Assembly (NCBI RefSeq): GCF_002868735.1
Contig: NZ_CP025614.1
Location: 62,001-126,000, forward strand
Direction of reading: 5' to 3'
Origin: Niveispirillum cyanobacteriorum
GTDB taxonomy: Bacteria; Pseudomonadota; Alphaproteobacteria; Azospirillales; Azospirillaceae
Length of the DNA: 64,000 bases
The position numbers and the translations under genes were made by a program. Below are positions 7,678-17,063 of this stretch, piece after piece. How positions within the stretch are numbered: position 1 is the stretch's first letter; every line of letters begins with the position of its first letter. The notes beneath the pieces were generated by a model. It had not been told where the DNA came from and searched no databases. It saw nothing but the letters and a program-made list of their open reading frames with translations.

Positions 7678-9797
7678 TTGCCATCTCCCGGCGCGAAGGG
7701 GAAGGACAGGGACTGGTAATAAGCGAGGGGCTGCGGCGGCGGATTTTCGCCCGGCGGCAGGGGCAGACCATGGAAGGATTGCCAATAGGCGACGCTGGCG
7801 TCGCGCCACCACTGGGCCTCCTTCTGCTGGATCGACAGGAAGGTGGCGGTCTGCTGCCAGCGGGCGTCATCCACCTTGCCCTTCAACCCGTCCCAGGTGC
7901 GGCGCATGCCGGCCACCGTCTCGATACCCTGGCCATAGCGGTGCAGCAGTTCGGCCCAGAGCGTGCGGCCCGTACCCAGCTTCTCCTGCCAACCGACATG
8001 GTGGAACCAGAGCAGGAATTCCGGCGGCGTGGTCTTCACCTTGTCGAACCGGTCGGCCCAGTATTTGGCATACTGGTCCACGGCCCCCGTGCCCCGGCGC
8101 GTGCGGTCAAAGCCGATACCGTCTTTGGTGGCACGGTGGTAATAGACGGATGTCCAATCGGCGCGCGGGCCGCCCGCGACCCAGGGGGCGGGGCCGTAAT
8201 GATGGCCGCGTCCCATCAGGTGATGCAGGCCGATGGGCGTCATGTAATCCACCACGGCCTGATGCGAAGGCATCATCATGGAGAGGATCGGATCCACCAC
8301 CGCCGGGTCGGGGCCGAAGGTGGCGGCGGCCCATTCGCGCGCGATGGCGTCGGACGTCAGGTCATGGTTCCAGGCCAGACGGCCATAGGCGTACCAGTTG
8401 GCCTGATCGAAGGTGGAACCGGACCAGTTGCGGTCGCTGCCGATATTGGCGACGCCGGCCATGGCGGACAGCTTGTGCCCGTCCAGGCTGTCATCCACGA
8501 CCTTGGCGACTGTCGATCCCTTTTTCGGACGGAACGTGTCGGCGTCCAGCACCTCTTTCCACATCGGCGCGAGATAGGCGAGGTGCGTGGCAAAGCCCAG
8601 ATATTCCTTGGTGATCTGGAATTCCATCATCAGCGGCGTCTTCGGCATCGCGCCGAACAGCGGGTGAAAGGGCTCGCGTGGCTGGAAATCGATGGCGCCG
8701 TTCTTCACCTGCACCAGGACATTGTCGCGGAACTTGCCGTCCAGCGGCACGAACTCCGTGTAGGCCTGCTTGGCGCGGTCGTCGGGCGTCTCGTGGCTAT
8801 AGACGAAGGCCCGCCACATGACGATGCCGCCATGGGGGCTGACCGCATCGGCCAGCATATTGGCCCCATCGGCATGGGTGCGGCCATAATCCTGGGGACC
8901 GGGCTGGCCCTCCGAATTGGCCTTCACCAGGAAGCCGCCGAAATCGGGGATGATGGAATAAATCTCATCCGCCTTGGCCTTCCACCAGGCCGCCACGGCG
9001 GGGTCCAGCGGGTCGGCATGGGGCAGGCCCCCGATCTCCTTGGGTGCGGAGAAGCGGGCGGTCAGATAGACCTTGATGCCATAGGGCCGGAATACCGCCG
9101 CCAGTGCCGCCACCTTCTCCAGATAGGGGTGCGTCAGGATGGTGGCGTTGGCATTCACATTGTTCAGCACGGTGCCGTTGATGCCGATGGAGGCATTGGC
9201 GCGGGCGTAGTCAGTATAGCGCGGGTCAGTCCAGTCCGGCAGCTTGTGCCAGTCCCAGATCGACTGGCCCGCGTAGCCGCGTTCGACATAGCGGTCCAGA
9301 TTGTCCCAATGGTTCAGGATGCGGCGGTCGATCTTCGGCACCTCGCGCACATTCAGCGCCGTCAGCGGTGCCGTTTCCTGGGCCAGCCGCAGCAGGTGGA
9401 AGACGCCATAAAGCAGGCCGGTCTGCGACCCGCCCGCCACGACGGTGCGGTCGCCCACAGTACGGATGAGATAGCCGTCGCGGCCCAGACCGCCCAGGTC
9501 CAGCCCCAGCGCCTTGATGGCAGGATCATTAGCCGTGCCCAGCAACACCTTGCCGCCCGTGGCGATCGGTACCGGTTTGCCCAGCAGGCCCGACAGGCCG
9601 CGCGACAGTTCCGCCACAGCGGTGCCGTCGGCCTCCGCCGCCTCGATGCTGCCCAGGCGTGTTTCCGTCTGAGACAGAGCGGCACCGGTCAGTGGCCGGA
9701 ACCGCAGCCACAGATCATAGCCGTCTTCCGCGTGGGCGGACCCCAGCAGGCCGGCGGCCAGCAGCAGCCCCGCCAGCAGGCGTGCAATCACTCGCAT
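7674..9797 (-). CDS. GH67 alpha-glucuronidase
   Basis: A 707-residue family GH67 enzyme that removes (4-O-methyl)glucuronic acid from the end of xylo-oligosaccharides. A signal peptide (LLAGLLLAAGLLGSAHA) predicts export. Conserved stretches include ILNHWDNLDRYVERGYAGQS, the catalytic-region block GGFLVKANSEGQPGPQDYG, GIVMWRAFVYSHE and LMGRGHHYGPAPW. Length matches the family. The start at 9797 follows AGGGAGGAAGA; nine upstream in-frame codons lack a better RBS. It is the first gene of the minus-strand hydrolase run and is controlled by an operator that sits between -35 and -10 of its promoter. Its product, glucuronate, feeds the mannonate dehydratase and the ExuT-like transporter encoded divergently. 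Confidence 0.93.
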   Translation of the reverse strand: MRVIARLLAGLLLAAGLLGSAHAEDGYDLWLRFRPLTGAALSQTETRLGSIEAAEADGTAVAELSRGLSGLLGKPVPIATGGKVLLGTANDPAIKALGLDLGGLGRDGYLIRTVGDRTVVAGGSQTGLLYGVFHLLRLAQETAPLTALNVREVPKIDRRILNHWDNLDRYVERGYAGQSIWDWHKLPDWTDPRYTDYARANASIGINGTVLNNVNANATILTHPYLEKVAALAAVFRPYGIKVYLTARFSAPKEIGGLPHADPLDPAVAAWWKAKADEIYSIIPDFGGFLVKANSEGQPGPQDYGRTHADGANMLADAVSPHGGIVMWRAFVYSHETPDDRAKQAYTEFVPLDGKFRDNVLVQVKNGAIDFQPREPFHPLFGAMPKTPLMMEFQITKEYLGFATHLAYLAPMWKEVLDADTFRPKKGSTVAKVVDDSLDGHKLSAMAGVANIGSDRNWSGSTFDQANWYAYGRLAWNHDLTSDAIAREWAAATFGPDPAVVDPILSMMMPSHQAVVDYMTPIGLHHLMGRGHHYGPAPWVAGGPRADWTSVYYHRATKDGIGFDRTRRGTGAVDQYAKYWADRFDKVKTTPPEFLLWFHHVGWQEKLGTGRTLWAELLHRYGQGIETVAGMRRTWDGLKGKVDDARWQQTATFLSIQQKEAQWWRDASVAYWQSFHGLPLPPGENPPPQPLAYYQSLSFPFAPGDGK

Positions 9798-9892
9798 TCT
9801 TCCTCCCTGCCGCCGGCCCTTCACGACCGGTCATGTACTTGGCCCCGTTTCGGGGTTGGGTGGGGGATGATCAGCGCCCCGCCATTGGCGAA

Positions 9893-9921
9893 ACTATGGT
9901 AGCGCTATCAAATTTCCGCAA
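9893..9921 (-). promoter_or_regulatory. Sigma70-type promoter for the GH67 gene
   Basis: Minus strand TTGCGG (9921-9916), 17-bp spacer, CATAGT (9898-9893). The spacer holds almost the whole 14-bp operator, a classical repressible layout. Predicted by eye. Confidence 0.5.
9897..9910. promoter_or_regulatory. LacI-type operator upstream of GH67
   Basis: TGGTAGCGCTATCA, identical to the site before the GH3 gene. It lies within the predicted promoter about 100 bp before the GH67 start. Confidence 0.72.
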
Positions 9922-9930
9922 GAGGGTCCG

Positions 9931-9982
9931 TGACCCTTACTGGTATGGTAGTATGGATGTCGGGAAACGGCAACGGGCTTGT
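9931..9982 (+). repeat. Direct repeat, copy 1 (52 bp)
   Basis: Matches 10089-10140 at 42 of 52 positions without gaps. The shared core is TGGTATGGTAGTAT and the shared tail is ACGGCAACGG. This copy has a weaker promoter-like arrangement (GTGACC, 16 bp, TATGGA). Confidence 0.8.
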
Positions 9983-10066
9983 CGGTCGCAGATCGCGATA
10001 TTCGCCGGGCACTGCTTTCCAAGACGCTTGGCGTGGGGGCGGCCTGGCGGCGCAGCGGCAGATTCA

Positions 10067-10080
10067 TTTTACCGCTAACA
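10067..10080. promoter_or_regulatory. Operator-like site upstream of the GntR gene
   Basis: TTTTACCGCTAACA, whose reverse complement TGTTAGCGGTAAAA matches the right-hand core of the window operator family but has one degenerate arm. It lies just before the gntR promoter. Confidence 0.45.
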
Positions 10081-10087
10081 TTCACGC

Positions 10088-10115
10088 TTGACCCTGTCTG
10101 GTATGGTAGTATACA
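10088..10115 (+). promoter_or_regulatory. Sigma70-type promoter for the GntR regulator
   Basis: TTGACC (10088-10093), 16-bp spacer, TATACA (10110-10115). The core TGGTATGGTAGTAT falls in the spacer, so binding there would block transcription; autoregulation is plausible. Confidence 0.5.
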
Positions 10116-10140
10116 TGAATGGTAACGGCAACGGTGTTGT
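10089..10140 (+). repeat. Direct repeat, copy 2 (52 bp)
   Basis: Second unit of the 52-bp imperfect repeat, 158 bp from copy 1. It contains the better promoter. The repeated core TATGGTAGTATACAT is of the size expected for a FadR-type GntR operator. Confidence 0.8.
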
Positions 10141-10211
10141 TATGATTGCCGCCGAAAGCCCGACCGGAAACCGGTATGGGCCTCGGGAATGAATGTCAGG
10201 GAGTGAAACGG

Positions 10212-10937
10212 GTGGAACGGGACCAGGAAAGGCCCGGCCTGCGGCCGATCGACATGGACAGCAATGAGCCGGTGGCGCGCCGCGTCTTCCGGGAGTTGCG
10301 CCGTGCCATTGTCCGCATGGTGTTCCTGCCGGGACAGGCCCTGTCGGAACAGGAGATTGCCGACCAGCTGGGCGTGAGCCGTCAGCCGGTGCGGGAGGCC
10401 TTCATCAAGCTGGCGGATGCCGGCCTGCTGCAGATCAAGCCGCAGCGCGGGTCCTTCATCGTGAAGATCTCCGTCAAACAGGTCTTTGATGCCCGTTTCG
10501 TGCGTGAAGCGGTGGAAGTGGCGGTCGCGGCCCGTGCGGCGGCGGAAGCCAGCCCCCGCCATATTGAGGAATTCCGCGCCAACCTGAAGCAGCAATCAAT
10601 CGCCATCGAAGAACGCGACAATGGCCGCTTCATGGAACTGGACGAGGCTTTGCACCGATCCATCGCCATGTCGGTCGGTTGTGATTATGCGTGGCGCGTG
10701 GTGGAGGAAACCAAGGCACAGATGGACCGCGTGCGGTATCTGTCCATGCCTGACGCGACACCACTGCCGCGCCTGATTGCGCAGCATACATCCATCGTGG
10801 ATGCTATTGCCGCCCATGACGCCGATGCGGCGCAGGCGGCCATGCGTCTGCACCTGCGGGAAATCCTGGCCTCTTTGCCCGAGCTGGAGAAGCGGTTCCC
10901 CGCCTTGTTCAACCATGACATTCCGGACGCGCCATAG
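10212..10937 (+). CDS. GntR-family (FadR/FCD) regulator, probably of glucuronate use
   Basis: About 241 residues with an N-terminal winged helix ([47 protein letters not shown]) and an all-helical FCD effector domain with metal-site residues of the type D..H (LDEALHRSI) and HTSIVDAI..H (QHTSI, RLHLREI). I chose GTG 10212 because AGGGAG (10198-10203) is correctly spaced before it; an ATG at 10254 and a GTG at 10203 are alternatives. It stands directly before mannonate dehydratase and an ExuT-like transporter, like UxuR/ExuR-type regulators of hexuronate genes. The effector is therefore likely a hexuronate or aldonate, but this is inference. Confidence 0.8.
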   Translation: MERDQERPGLRPIDMDSNEPVARRVFRELRRAIVRMVFLPGQALSEQEIADQLGVSRQPVREAFIKLADAGLLQIKPQRGSFIVKISVKQVFDARFVREAVEVAVAARAAAEASPRHIEEFRANLKQQSIAIEERDNGRFMELDEALHRSIAMSVGCDYAWRVVEETKAQMDRVRYLSMPDATPLPRLIAQHTSIVDAIAAHDADAAQAAMRLHLREILASLPELEKRFPALFNHDIPDAP

Positions 10938-10962
10938 GGCGTTTCGTCCGCCGGAGCCGCTG

Positions 10963-12171
10963 ATGCGCATTACCAACGCCTATTGCATCGTCACCTCGCC
11001 GGGACGCAACTTCGTGACGTTGAAGATCGTCACGGATGAGGGCGTATACGGCATTGGCGACGCGACCCTGAACGGGCGCGAACTGGCGGTGGAATCCTAT
11101 CTGACCGATCATGTCATCCCCTGCCTGATCGGCCGCGACCCGCATCAGATCGAGGATATCTGGCAATATCTCTACAAGGGTGCCTATTGGCGGCGCGGGC
11201 CGGTCACCATGTCGGCCATTGCGGCGGTCGATACCGCGCTGTGGGACATCAAGGCCAAGGCGGCCAATATGCCGCTGTACCAGCTTCTCGGCGGGAAAAG
11301 CCGCGACGGCGTCATGGTCTACAGCCATGCCAATGGCCGCGACATCGAAGAGGCGATGGACCGCGTCGCCCAGTATCAGGAGAAGGGCTTCAAGGCTATC
11401 CGCGTGCAGGCCGGTGTGCCGGGCCTGGACAAGGTCTATGGCGTGCCCAAGGGCGGAAGCTACGAACCCGCCATCCGTGCCACAACACCGGATGAAAGTC
11501 TTTGGGCCACCGAACCCTATCTGGATTTCGCGCCCAAGCTGTTCGAGGCGGCGCGCGATCGGTTCGGTTGGGACCTGCATCTGCTGCATGATGTGCATCA
11601 CCGCCTGACACCGATTGAGGCGGCAAGGCTGGGCAAGGCGCTGGAGCCCTATCGCCTGTTCTGGATGGAGGACCCGACGCCGGCGGAAAACCAGGAGGCC
11701 TTTAAGCTGATCCGTCAGCATACGGTGACACCGGTGGCCACGGGGGAGGTGTTCAACTCCATCCATGATTGCCGTGAACTGATCCAGAATCAGCTGATCG
11801 ACTATATCCGCGCCACCATCGTGCATGCCGGCGGCATCACGCATCTGCGCCGCATCGCGGCCCTGGCGGAACTGTATCAGGTGCGCACCGGCTTCCATGG
11901 CGCCACCGATCTGTCGCCCGTCTGCATGGGGGCCGCCCTGCATTTCGACAGCTGGGTCCCGAATTTCGGCATCCAGGAATACATGATCCACGCGCCGGAA
12001 ACCGACGCGGTCTTCCCCCATGCCTACAGCTTCAAGGATGGCTACATGCATCCCGGCGAAGCCCCCGGCCATGGGGTGGATATCGATGAGGAACTGGCGA
12101 AGAAGTACCCCTACACGCAAGCCTACCTGCCGGTCGCAAGGCTGCGGGATGGCAGCATGTGGGATTGGTGA
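10963..12171 (+). CDS. manD: D-mannonate dehydratase, enolase superfamily (ManD/RspA type)
   Basis: A 402-residue enolase-superfamily enzyme that dehydrates D-mannonate to 2-keto-3-deoxygluconate. The start [20 protein letters not shown], the block [15 protein letters not shown], the [20 protein letters not shown] strand, [28 protein letters not shown] (metal ligands) and the conserved end [14 protein letters not shown] are typical of ManD. The ATG at 10963 starts 26 bp after the gntR stop, so the two are probably co-transcribed. In this locus it would process glucuronate released by the GH67 enzyme. The isomerase UxaC and the reductase UxuB that should precede it are not in the window. Confidence 0.9.
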   Translation: MRITNAYCIVTSPGRNFVTLKIVTDEGVYGIGDATLNGRELAVESYLTDHVIPCLIGRDPHQIEDIWQYLYKGAYWRRGPVTMSAIAAVDTALWDIKAKAANMPLYQLLGGKSRDGVMVYSHANGRDIEEAMDRVAQYQEKGFKAIRVQAGVPGLDKVYGVPKGGSYEPAIRATTPDESLWATEPYLDFAPKLFEAARDRFGWDLHLLHDVHHRLTPIEAARLGKALEPYRLFWMEDPTPAENQEAFKLIRQHTVTPVATGEVFNSIHDCRELIQNQLIDYIRATIVHAGGITHLRRIAALAELYQVRTGFHGATDLSPVCMGAALHFDSWVPNFGIQEYMIHAPETDAVFPHAYSFKDGYMHPGEAPGHGVDIDEELAKKYPYTQAYLPVARLRDGSMWDW

Positions 12172-12199
12172 GTTAGGACCGCCCCGTCCGCCTATTTTC

Positions 12200-12319
12200 C
12201 GTCATCCCGGCGAAAGCCGGGACTCAGGGGCCGCAGGAAAGACCTTTCAGCCGCGTTCATCGACGCAGCCGCGAGGTTGGGACTGAGAATCCTGGGTCCA
12301 GGCTTCCGCCGGGATGACG
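12200..12319. repeat. REP/MITE-like element, copy 1
   Basis: A 120-bp element with complementary ends: left GTCATCCCGGCGAAAGCCGG, right GCTTCCGCCGGGATGACG. Copy 2 is at 55600-55720 with the same ends but an unrelated centre. No ORF. The terminal 20 bp can fold back to a long hairpin. Confidence 0.75.
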
Positions 12320-12427
12320 AAGATTAAGGAAGGGCAGGGGACTTTTTGATTGCAACATCCGTTTCCCCCACCGCGCACGATCCGCGTCGGTGAACGCCTT
12401 TGCTTTGCCTGAAGGAACTGCCCGCTG

Positions 12428-13699
12428 ATGCCCACCACTGCCCGCCTTGGCCGACGTTGGATTGTCGTGGCGCTGCTGTTCGCGGCCACGGTGATCAACT
12501 ATGTCGACCGGCAGATGCTGGGCCTGCTGAAGCCGACCTTGTCGGTGGAGTTCGGGTGGACGGAGACGGATTACGCCGACATCGTCTTCGTGTTCCAGGC
12601 CGCCTATGCCGTCTGTTACCTGCTGTTCGGGCGGTTCATTGATGTGATCGGGGCGCGCTGGGGCTATGCCATGGCCTTCACGGTCTGGAACCTGGCCCAT
12701 ATCGCCCATGCCGCCGCCACCACGCTGGCGCAGTTCATGGCGGCGCGCCTGTTTCTGGGGGCCGGTGAGGCGGGGAATTTCCCCGCCGGTCTGAAGGCCG
12801 TGGCCGACTGGTTTCCCAAGAAAGAACGGGCGCTGGCGGTCGGCGTGTTCAATGCTGGGGCCAATATCGGCGCCATCATCACGCCGCTGATCGTGCCGGT
12901 CATCACCCTCACCTGGGGCTGGCAGGCGGCGTTCGTGGTGACGGGTGTGCTGTCCTTTGTCTGGCTGGCCGCCTGGCTCGCCTTCTATCGCACGCCAGAT
13001 CAACATAAGGGTGTGACGGCGGAAGAGCTGGCGCATATCCGCTCCGACCCGGCCGATCCGTCGGGCAAGGTCGGCTGGGGCGTGCTGGCCACGCGGCGGG
13101 AGACCTGGGCCTATGCGCTGGCCAAATTCCTGACCGACCCGGTCTGGTGGCTGTTCCTGTTCTGGCTGCCCGACTTCCTGCACCGCACCTATGGGCTGGA
13201 CCTGAAGGGGTTCGGGCCGCCGCTGGTCGCCATCTATATCCTGTCGGATGTGGGGTCGGTGGCGGGCGGCTGGCTGTCCTCACGTATGATGCGGGGCGGG
13301 GTATCGCTGAACCGGGCGCGTAAAACGGCCATGCTGGCCTGTGCCGCCTGCGTCCTGCCGGTCGTCTTTGCCACGTCCGCCGCTGAACTGTGGGTGGCGG
13401 TGGTGATCCTGGGACTGGCGACCGCCGGGCATCAGGGTTTCTCAGCCAATCTGCTGACCCTGCCGTCTGACCTGTTTCCCCGTGCCGCCGTCGCCTCGGT
13501 GGTGGGGATCGGCGGCATGGCCGGGGCTGTGGGCGGCATGTTGATGTCCAAGTTTACGGGATGGGTGCTGGATAGCACGGGCAGCTATACGCCCATCCTG
13601 CTGGTGGCCGCCGGTGCCTATCCGCTGGCCCTGTTGTTCCTGCATCTGCTGTCGCCGCGCCTGACACCGGCGGCGATCGGCGACGGCGGCGGGCCGTAA
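12428..13699 (+). CDS. Hexuronate MFS transporter, ExuT-like
   Basis: A 423-residue major facilitator protein of the anion:cation symporter family, about 12 membrane helices. The family signature is clear: INYVDRQMLGLLKP in helix 1, the loop GRFIDVIGARWGYA, then EAGNFPAGLKAVADWFPKKERALA, and GGWLSSRMMRGG at the mid loop. ExuT and related proteins import glucuronate and galacturonate. It follows manD after a gap holding the REP-like element, and precedes the TonB receptor. It is the likely inner-membrane step for glucuronate taken from xylan. An aldonate as substrate cannot be ruled out. Confidence 0.82.
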   Translation: MPTTARLGRRWIVVALLFAATVINYVDRQMLGLLKPTLSVEFGWTETDYADIVFVFQAAYAVCYLLFGRFIDVIGARWGYAMAFTVWNLAHIAHAAATTLAQFMAARLFLGAGEAGNFPAGLKAVADWFPKKERALAVGVFNAGANIGAIITPLIVPVITLTWGWQAAFVVTGVLSFVWLAAWLAFYRTPDQHKGVTAEELAHIRSDPADPSGKVGWGVLATRRETWAYALAKFLTDPVWWLFLFWLPDFLHRTYGLDLKGFGPPLVAIYILSDVGSVAGGWLSSRMMRGGVSLNRARKTAMLACAACVLPVVFATSAAELWVAVVILGLATAGHQGFSANLLTLPSDLFPRAAVASVVGIGGMAGAVGGMLMSKFTGWVLDSTGSYTPILLVAAGAYPLALLFLHLLSPRLTPAAIGDGGGP

Positions 13700-13754
13700 C
13701 CCGCCCGGTTTCACCGGATGCATGTCCACCCGAACGGTGGTCTGCATCCAAAAA

Positions 13755-13768
13755 TGGTAGCGGTATCA
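13755..13768. promoter_or_regulatory. LacI-type operator upstream of the TonB receptor
   Basis: TGGTAGCGGTATCA, 53 bp before the receptor start; differs from the perfect copies by one central base. Confidence 0.68.
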
Positions 13769-13820
13769 GTATCAAACCAAGGCTGCCCTTGAGCGGCCAA
13801 CCCTGAGGGAGGGAGTTATC

Positions 13821-16800
13821 ATGAGTTTGAAGAAATCGCGTCTCGATCAACTGTCCCACAAGGCCTTCCTGCTGATGGCCACCTGCCTGACGGCGGGTGC
13901 CTTTCTGCCGGCCCAGGCGCAGACCGTGACGGGCGGCGGCAGTGGCGATACGCTGGAAGAGATCGTGGTGACCGGCTTCCGGTCCAGCCTGGCGAACTCC
14001 ACCAATGACAAACGCAACGCCACCGGCTTCCAGGACAGCATCTTCGCCGAGGATATCGGCAAGTTCCCCGACACCAATATCGCCGAAAGCTTCAACCGCG
14101 TTCCCGGCATCACCATCAACCGCGAAGTGTCGGGCGAAGGCATCTCCGTCGCCATCCGCGGCCTGGGCACCAATTTCACCCGGGTGCTGCTGAATGGTGC
14201 CCCCGTGGCCGTCGCCTCCACCGGTCGCACCGATGCGCAAAGCACCAACCGCGAGGTTGACCTGGACATGTTCCCCACGGAACTGTTCTCGCAACTGACC
14301 GTGTCGAAAAGCCCGAACGCCGGCATGGTTGAAGGCGGTGCCGCCGGTACCGTGAATATGCGCAGTGCCCGCCCCTTTGACAGCGACGGCCCGCGTGTCA
14401 GCTATTCCCTGCAGACCACCAAGAACAGCGAGGCCGACAAGTGGGGTGGCCGCGCCTCGGCGTTGGCCAGCAACACCTGGGGCAATTTCGGTGCCCTGAT
14501 CGGTGTTGCCGGGGTGCGCAATCAGGTCAGCACGCCGGGTTTTGAGACCATCGGCTGGACCAATGCCAACCTGTCGGCGGCCCAGTGCGGCGCGACCACG
14601 GGCTGTAACAGCACGGGCGGCGGCAACTGGACCATCCCGGCCACGGTTCCGGCCAATGCTGGCAACGGTCTGGTCGCCGGCTCCACGCTGGATCGCGCCG
14701 CCCTGCTGGCACTCAACCCCGGCCTGACTGTCCAGCAGCTGGACAATGCCATCATCCCGCGCCTGGGTCGCCCGGCGGAGATTTTCGGTACCCGCGACCG
14801 CGTCAGCGCCGTGGCGGCGTTTGAGCTGCACGCCACCGAGGATCTGCATTTCTATGTCGACAGCCTGTACGGCAAGAAGAAGAACGACCTGGAACGCGTG
14901 GATATGAACTGGGTTGGCCGCAACGGTGCGGCGATCCCGATCAACATGAAGGTGGACCGTACCGACTGCTCCGCCGGCTGCGTGGTGACCGAGGGCACCT
15001 TCGCCAACGCCCAGTTCTTCCTGGAATACCGTCCTTTCCTTGAGGACACGGAATTCTATGGCGTCAATCCCGGCTTCGACTATCAGATCACCGACAATCT
15101 GAAGTTCGACATGCAGGCGAATTATACCAAGTCCACCTTCCACCGTGAATCGCCCACCGTCGGCCCGCTGACGCCCGCCAGCTCCGGCGTGACCGTCACT
15201 TACAAGAACAATGGCGGTGTTCCTGACATCAAAAGCAATGTCGATCTGAACGATCCCAAGCAGTTCGGCTGGCCCGGTGGCCGCGTCAACATGCAGGACG
15301 AACGCCGCACGACCGAAACCAAGGGCGCACGCGCCAATGTCACCTGGGGTGATGAAAGCCTGAACCTGAAGGTGGGCGGTGCCTGGGATGACGTCTCCCG
15401 CCGCATCCGCGCCTATGACAATAGCCAAGCCTGGCAGAATGCCGTCTGCGGCAACAATCCGTCGGTCTTCCTGCCCAGCCCCAACACCCAGCCGCCCTGC
15501 AACGGCCTGAACCAGCCGGGTGCCGCACCTGCCGGCTATCCCACTTATCCGGGTTATGGCACGGGCTATACAGCGGGCAAGACGGGTGGCGTCACCTATG
15601 GTGGCTCGCTGATCCCCAACGCGTCGTTTGCCAACTATCTGAAGCCGGGCAAGTTCGGCTTCCTGACGGTCGATTGGGACAAGTTCAAGACCGACAGCAA
15701 GTATGATCAGTTCCATGATGCAACGCCGGAAGCCGGTTCGTCGAACACTGGTGCATCCGGCGGCTTCATCGGGGAAGAGACGCTTGGTGCCTATGGCGAG
15801 GTGAACGGCATCCGTCAGATCGACGGCCAGGATCTGCGCTTCAATATCGGCATGCGGTGGGTCCAGACCGATCAGAAGGTGGGTGGCCGCGTCAGCCTGC
15901 CTGATCCGCGCAACGTTACGGCGGCTGGTACCCAGATCGCCGATGGCTCGCGTTATCCCAATGTGACGAACTTCGTTTATATCAAGAACAAGTACGACAA
16001 CTGGCTGCCCTCGGCATCCGCCGCCTATAACGTGGCGGACAATGCGGTGGTCCGTGCCGCCCTGTCGCGCACCATGACCCGTCCGGACCCGAATGCACAG
16101 TTGCCGGGCCTGAACTTCTCCGGCCCCTCCGCCGATGTCGGCTCGGTCGGTAACTCTGCCCTGGCCCCGTACATTTCCGAAAATATCGACCTGGGCTTTG
16201 AATATTACACGGGCCGTGAGGGTTATGTCGGTATCGCCGCCTTCCGCAAGGCCATCACCGGCTTCACCGTGAACGGGTCCAATACCGTGCCGTTCGCGGC
16301 GCTCGCCGCCTATGGCGTCACCTATGACACCCTGTCACCGACGCAGCAGGCCGCCATCAATTCCCGTGGCGGTCCCGGCACGGCAACCGTCGTGTTGCAG
16401 CAGCAGGTGAATGCCGAAGGTCGCCTGACCGTCAATGGTCTGGAATTCAACTGGGTGCAGCCGCTGGACTTCCTGCTGGAAGATGTGGTGCCAGGCCTTG
16501 GCTTCATCGCCAATGCCACCATCATCGACCAGAAGGGCAAGGGTGCCGCCCCGGCGGTTGCCATCGGTGTGGCCGAGTACACCTACAACGTCACCGGCTA
16601 TTATGAGCATGGTGGCGTTTCGGCCCGCATCTCCCAGACCTTCACCAAGGGTTCGCAGACCAGCGGTCTGAACCAGAACGGCATCCCGGCCGCCGCTTTG
16701 TTCAGCGACGATTACCGGCAGTGGGATTTCTCCTCCAGCCTGGATCTGAATGAGATCACGGGGTCCACCGGCCTGCCGCAGCTGACTTTTGACGTAACCA

Positions 16801-16907
16801 ACCTCGCGAACGCGAAGCAACGCAGCTACTTCCAGTTCGAGAATGCCACCTTCACCTCTTACACGCCGGGCCGGACCTTCATGATCGGTCTGCGCGGTCG
16901 CCTGTAA
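13821..16907 (+). CDS. TonB-dependent receptor, xylo-oligosaccharide uptake candidate
   Basis: A 1028-residue outer-membrane receptor. A signal peptide ends at LPAQAQ; a TonB box/plug start follows as DTLEEIVVTGFRSSLANSTN. The plug shows the Caulobacter-type pattern SIFAEDIGKFPDTNIAESFN and ISVAIRGLGTNFTRVLLNGA; the C-terminus ends in the membrane-insertion strand TFMIGLRGRL. This subfamily (oligosaccharide-type TonB receptors) usually sits in polysaccharide loci. With a sugar operator directly upstream and hydrolases on both sides, import of xylan or glucuronoxylan fragments is the best guess. It is followed by an intrinsic terminator. An ATG with GGGAGGGAG upstream supports the start. Confidence 0.85.
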   Translation: MSLKKSRLDQLSHKAFLLMATCLTAGAFLPAQAQTVTGGGSGDTLEEIVVTGFRSSLANSTNDKRNATGFQDSIFAEDIGKFPDTNIAESFNRVPGITINREVSGEGISVAIRGLGTNFTRVLLNGAPVAVASTGRTDAQSTNREVDLDMFPTELFSQLTVSKSPNAGMVEGGAAGTVNMRSARPFDSDGPRVSYSLQTTKNSEADKWGGRASALASNTWGNFGALIGVAGVRNQVSTPGFETIGWTNANLSAAQCGATTGCNSTGGGNWTIPATVPANAGNGLVAGSTLDRAALLALNPGLTVQQLDNAIIPRLGRPAEIFGTRDRVSAVAAFELHATEDLHFYVDSLYGKKKNDLERVDMNWVGRNGAAIPINMKVDRTDCSAGCVVTEGTFANAQFFLEYRPFLEDTEFYGVNPGFDYQITDNLKFDMQANYTKSTFHRESPTVGPLTPASSGVTVTYKNNGGVPDIKSNVDLNDPKQFGWPGGRVNMQDERRTTETKGARANVTWGDESLNLKVGGAWDDVSRRIRAYDNSQAWQNAVCGNNPSVFLPSPNTQPPCNGLNQPGAAPAGYPTYPGYGTGYTAGKTGGVTYGGSLIPNASFANYLKPGKFGFLTVDWDKFKTDSKYDQFHDATPEAGSSNTGASGGFIGEETLGAYGEVNGIRQIDGQDLRFNIGMRWVQTDQKVGGRVSLPDPRNVTAAGTQIADGSRYPNVTNFVYIKNKYDNWLPSASAAYNVADNAVVRAALSRTMTRPDPNAQLPGLNFSGPSADVGSVGNSALAPYISENIDLGFEYYTGREGYVGIAAFRKAITGFTVNGSNTVPFAALAAYGVTYDTLSPTQQAAINSRGGPGTATVVLQQQVNAEGRLTVNGLEFNWVQPLDFLLEDVVPGLGFIANATIIDQKGKGAAPAVAIGVAEYTYNVTGYYEHGGVSARISQTFTKGSQTSGLNQNGIPAAALFSDDYRQWDFSSSLDLNEITGSTGLPQLTFDVTNLANAKQRSYFQFENATFTSYTPGRTFMIGLRGRL

Positions 16908-16963
16908 GCTTCTTCCTCCTCCCGAGTACAAGGTCGGAAATCTCCCCGATGCCGACCCAACTG

Positions 16964-16997
16964 GCGGCCCGTTTCGACGGGCCGCTTTCTTTCATTT
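16964..16997 (+). terminator. Rho-independent terminator after the TonB receptor
   Basis: Stem GCGGCCCG / CGGGCCGC with loop TTTCGA, followed by TTTCTTTCATTT. Eight perfect GC-rich base pairs. Confidence 0.8.
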
Positions 16998-17063
16998 GAC
17001 AGGCCCTGCATTTGGGGCACATTGGATTTCACAATCAAAAAATCACGCAGGGCAGGAAACGCT

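Larger units (their letters stand above)
9798..10211. other. Divergent control region between GH67 and the GntR gene
   Basis: A 414-bp non-coding stretch with, in order: the GH67 promoter and operator (9893-9921), a 52-bp repeat unit (9931-9982), an operator-like site (10067-10080), the second repeat unit (10089-10140) carrying the gntR promoter, and the AGGGAG ribosome site of the regulator. No protein is predicted here. Confidence 0.6.
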
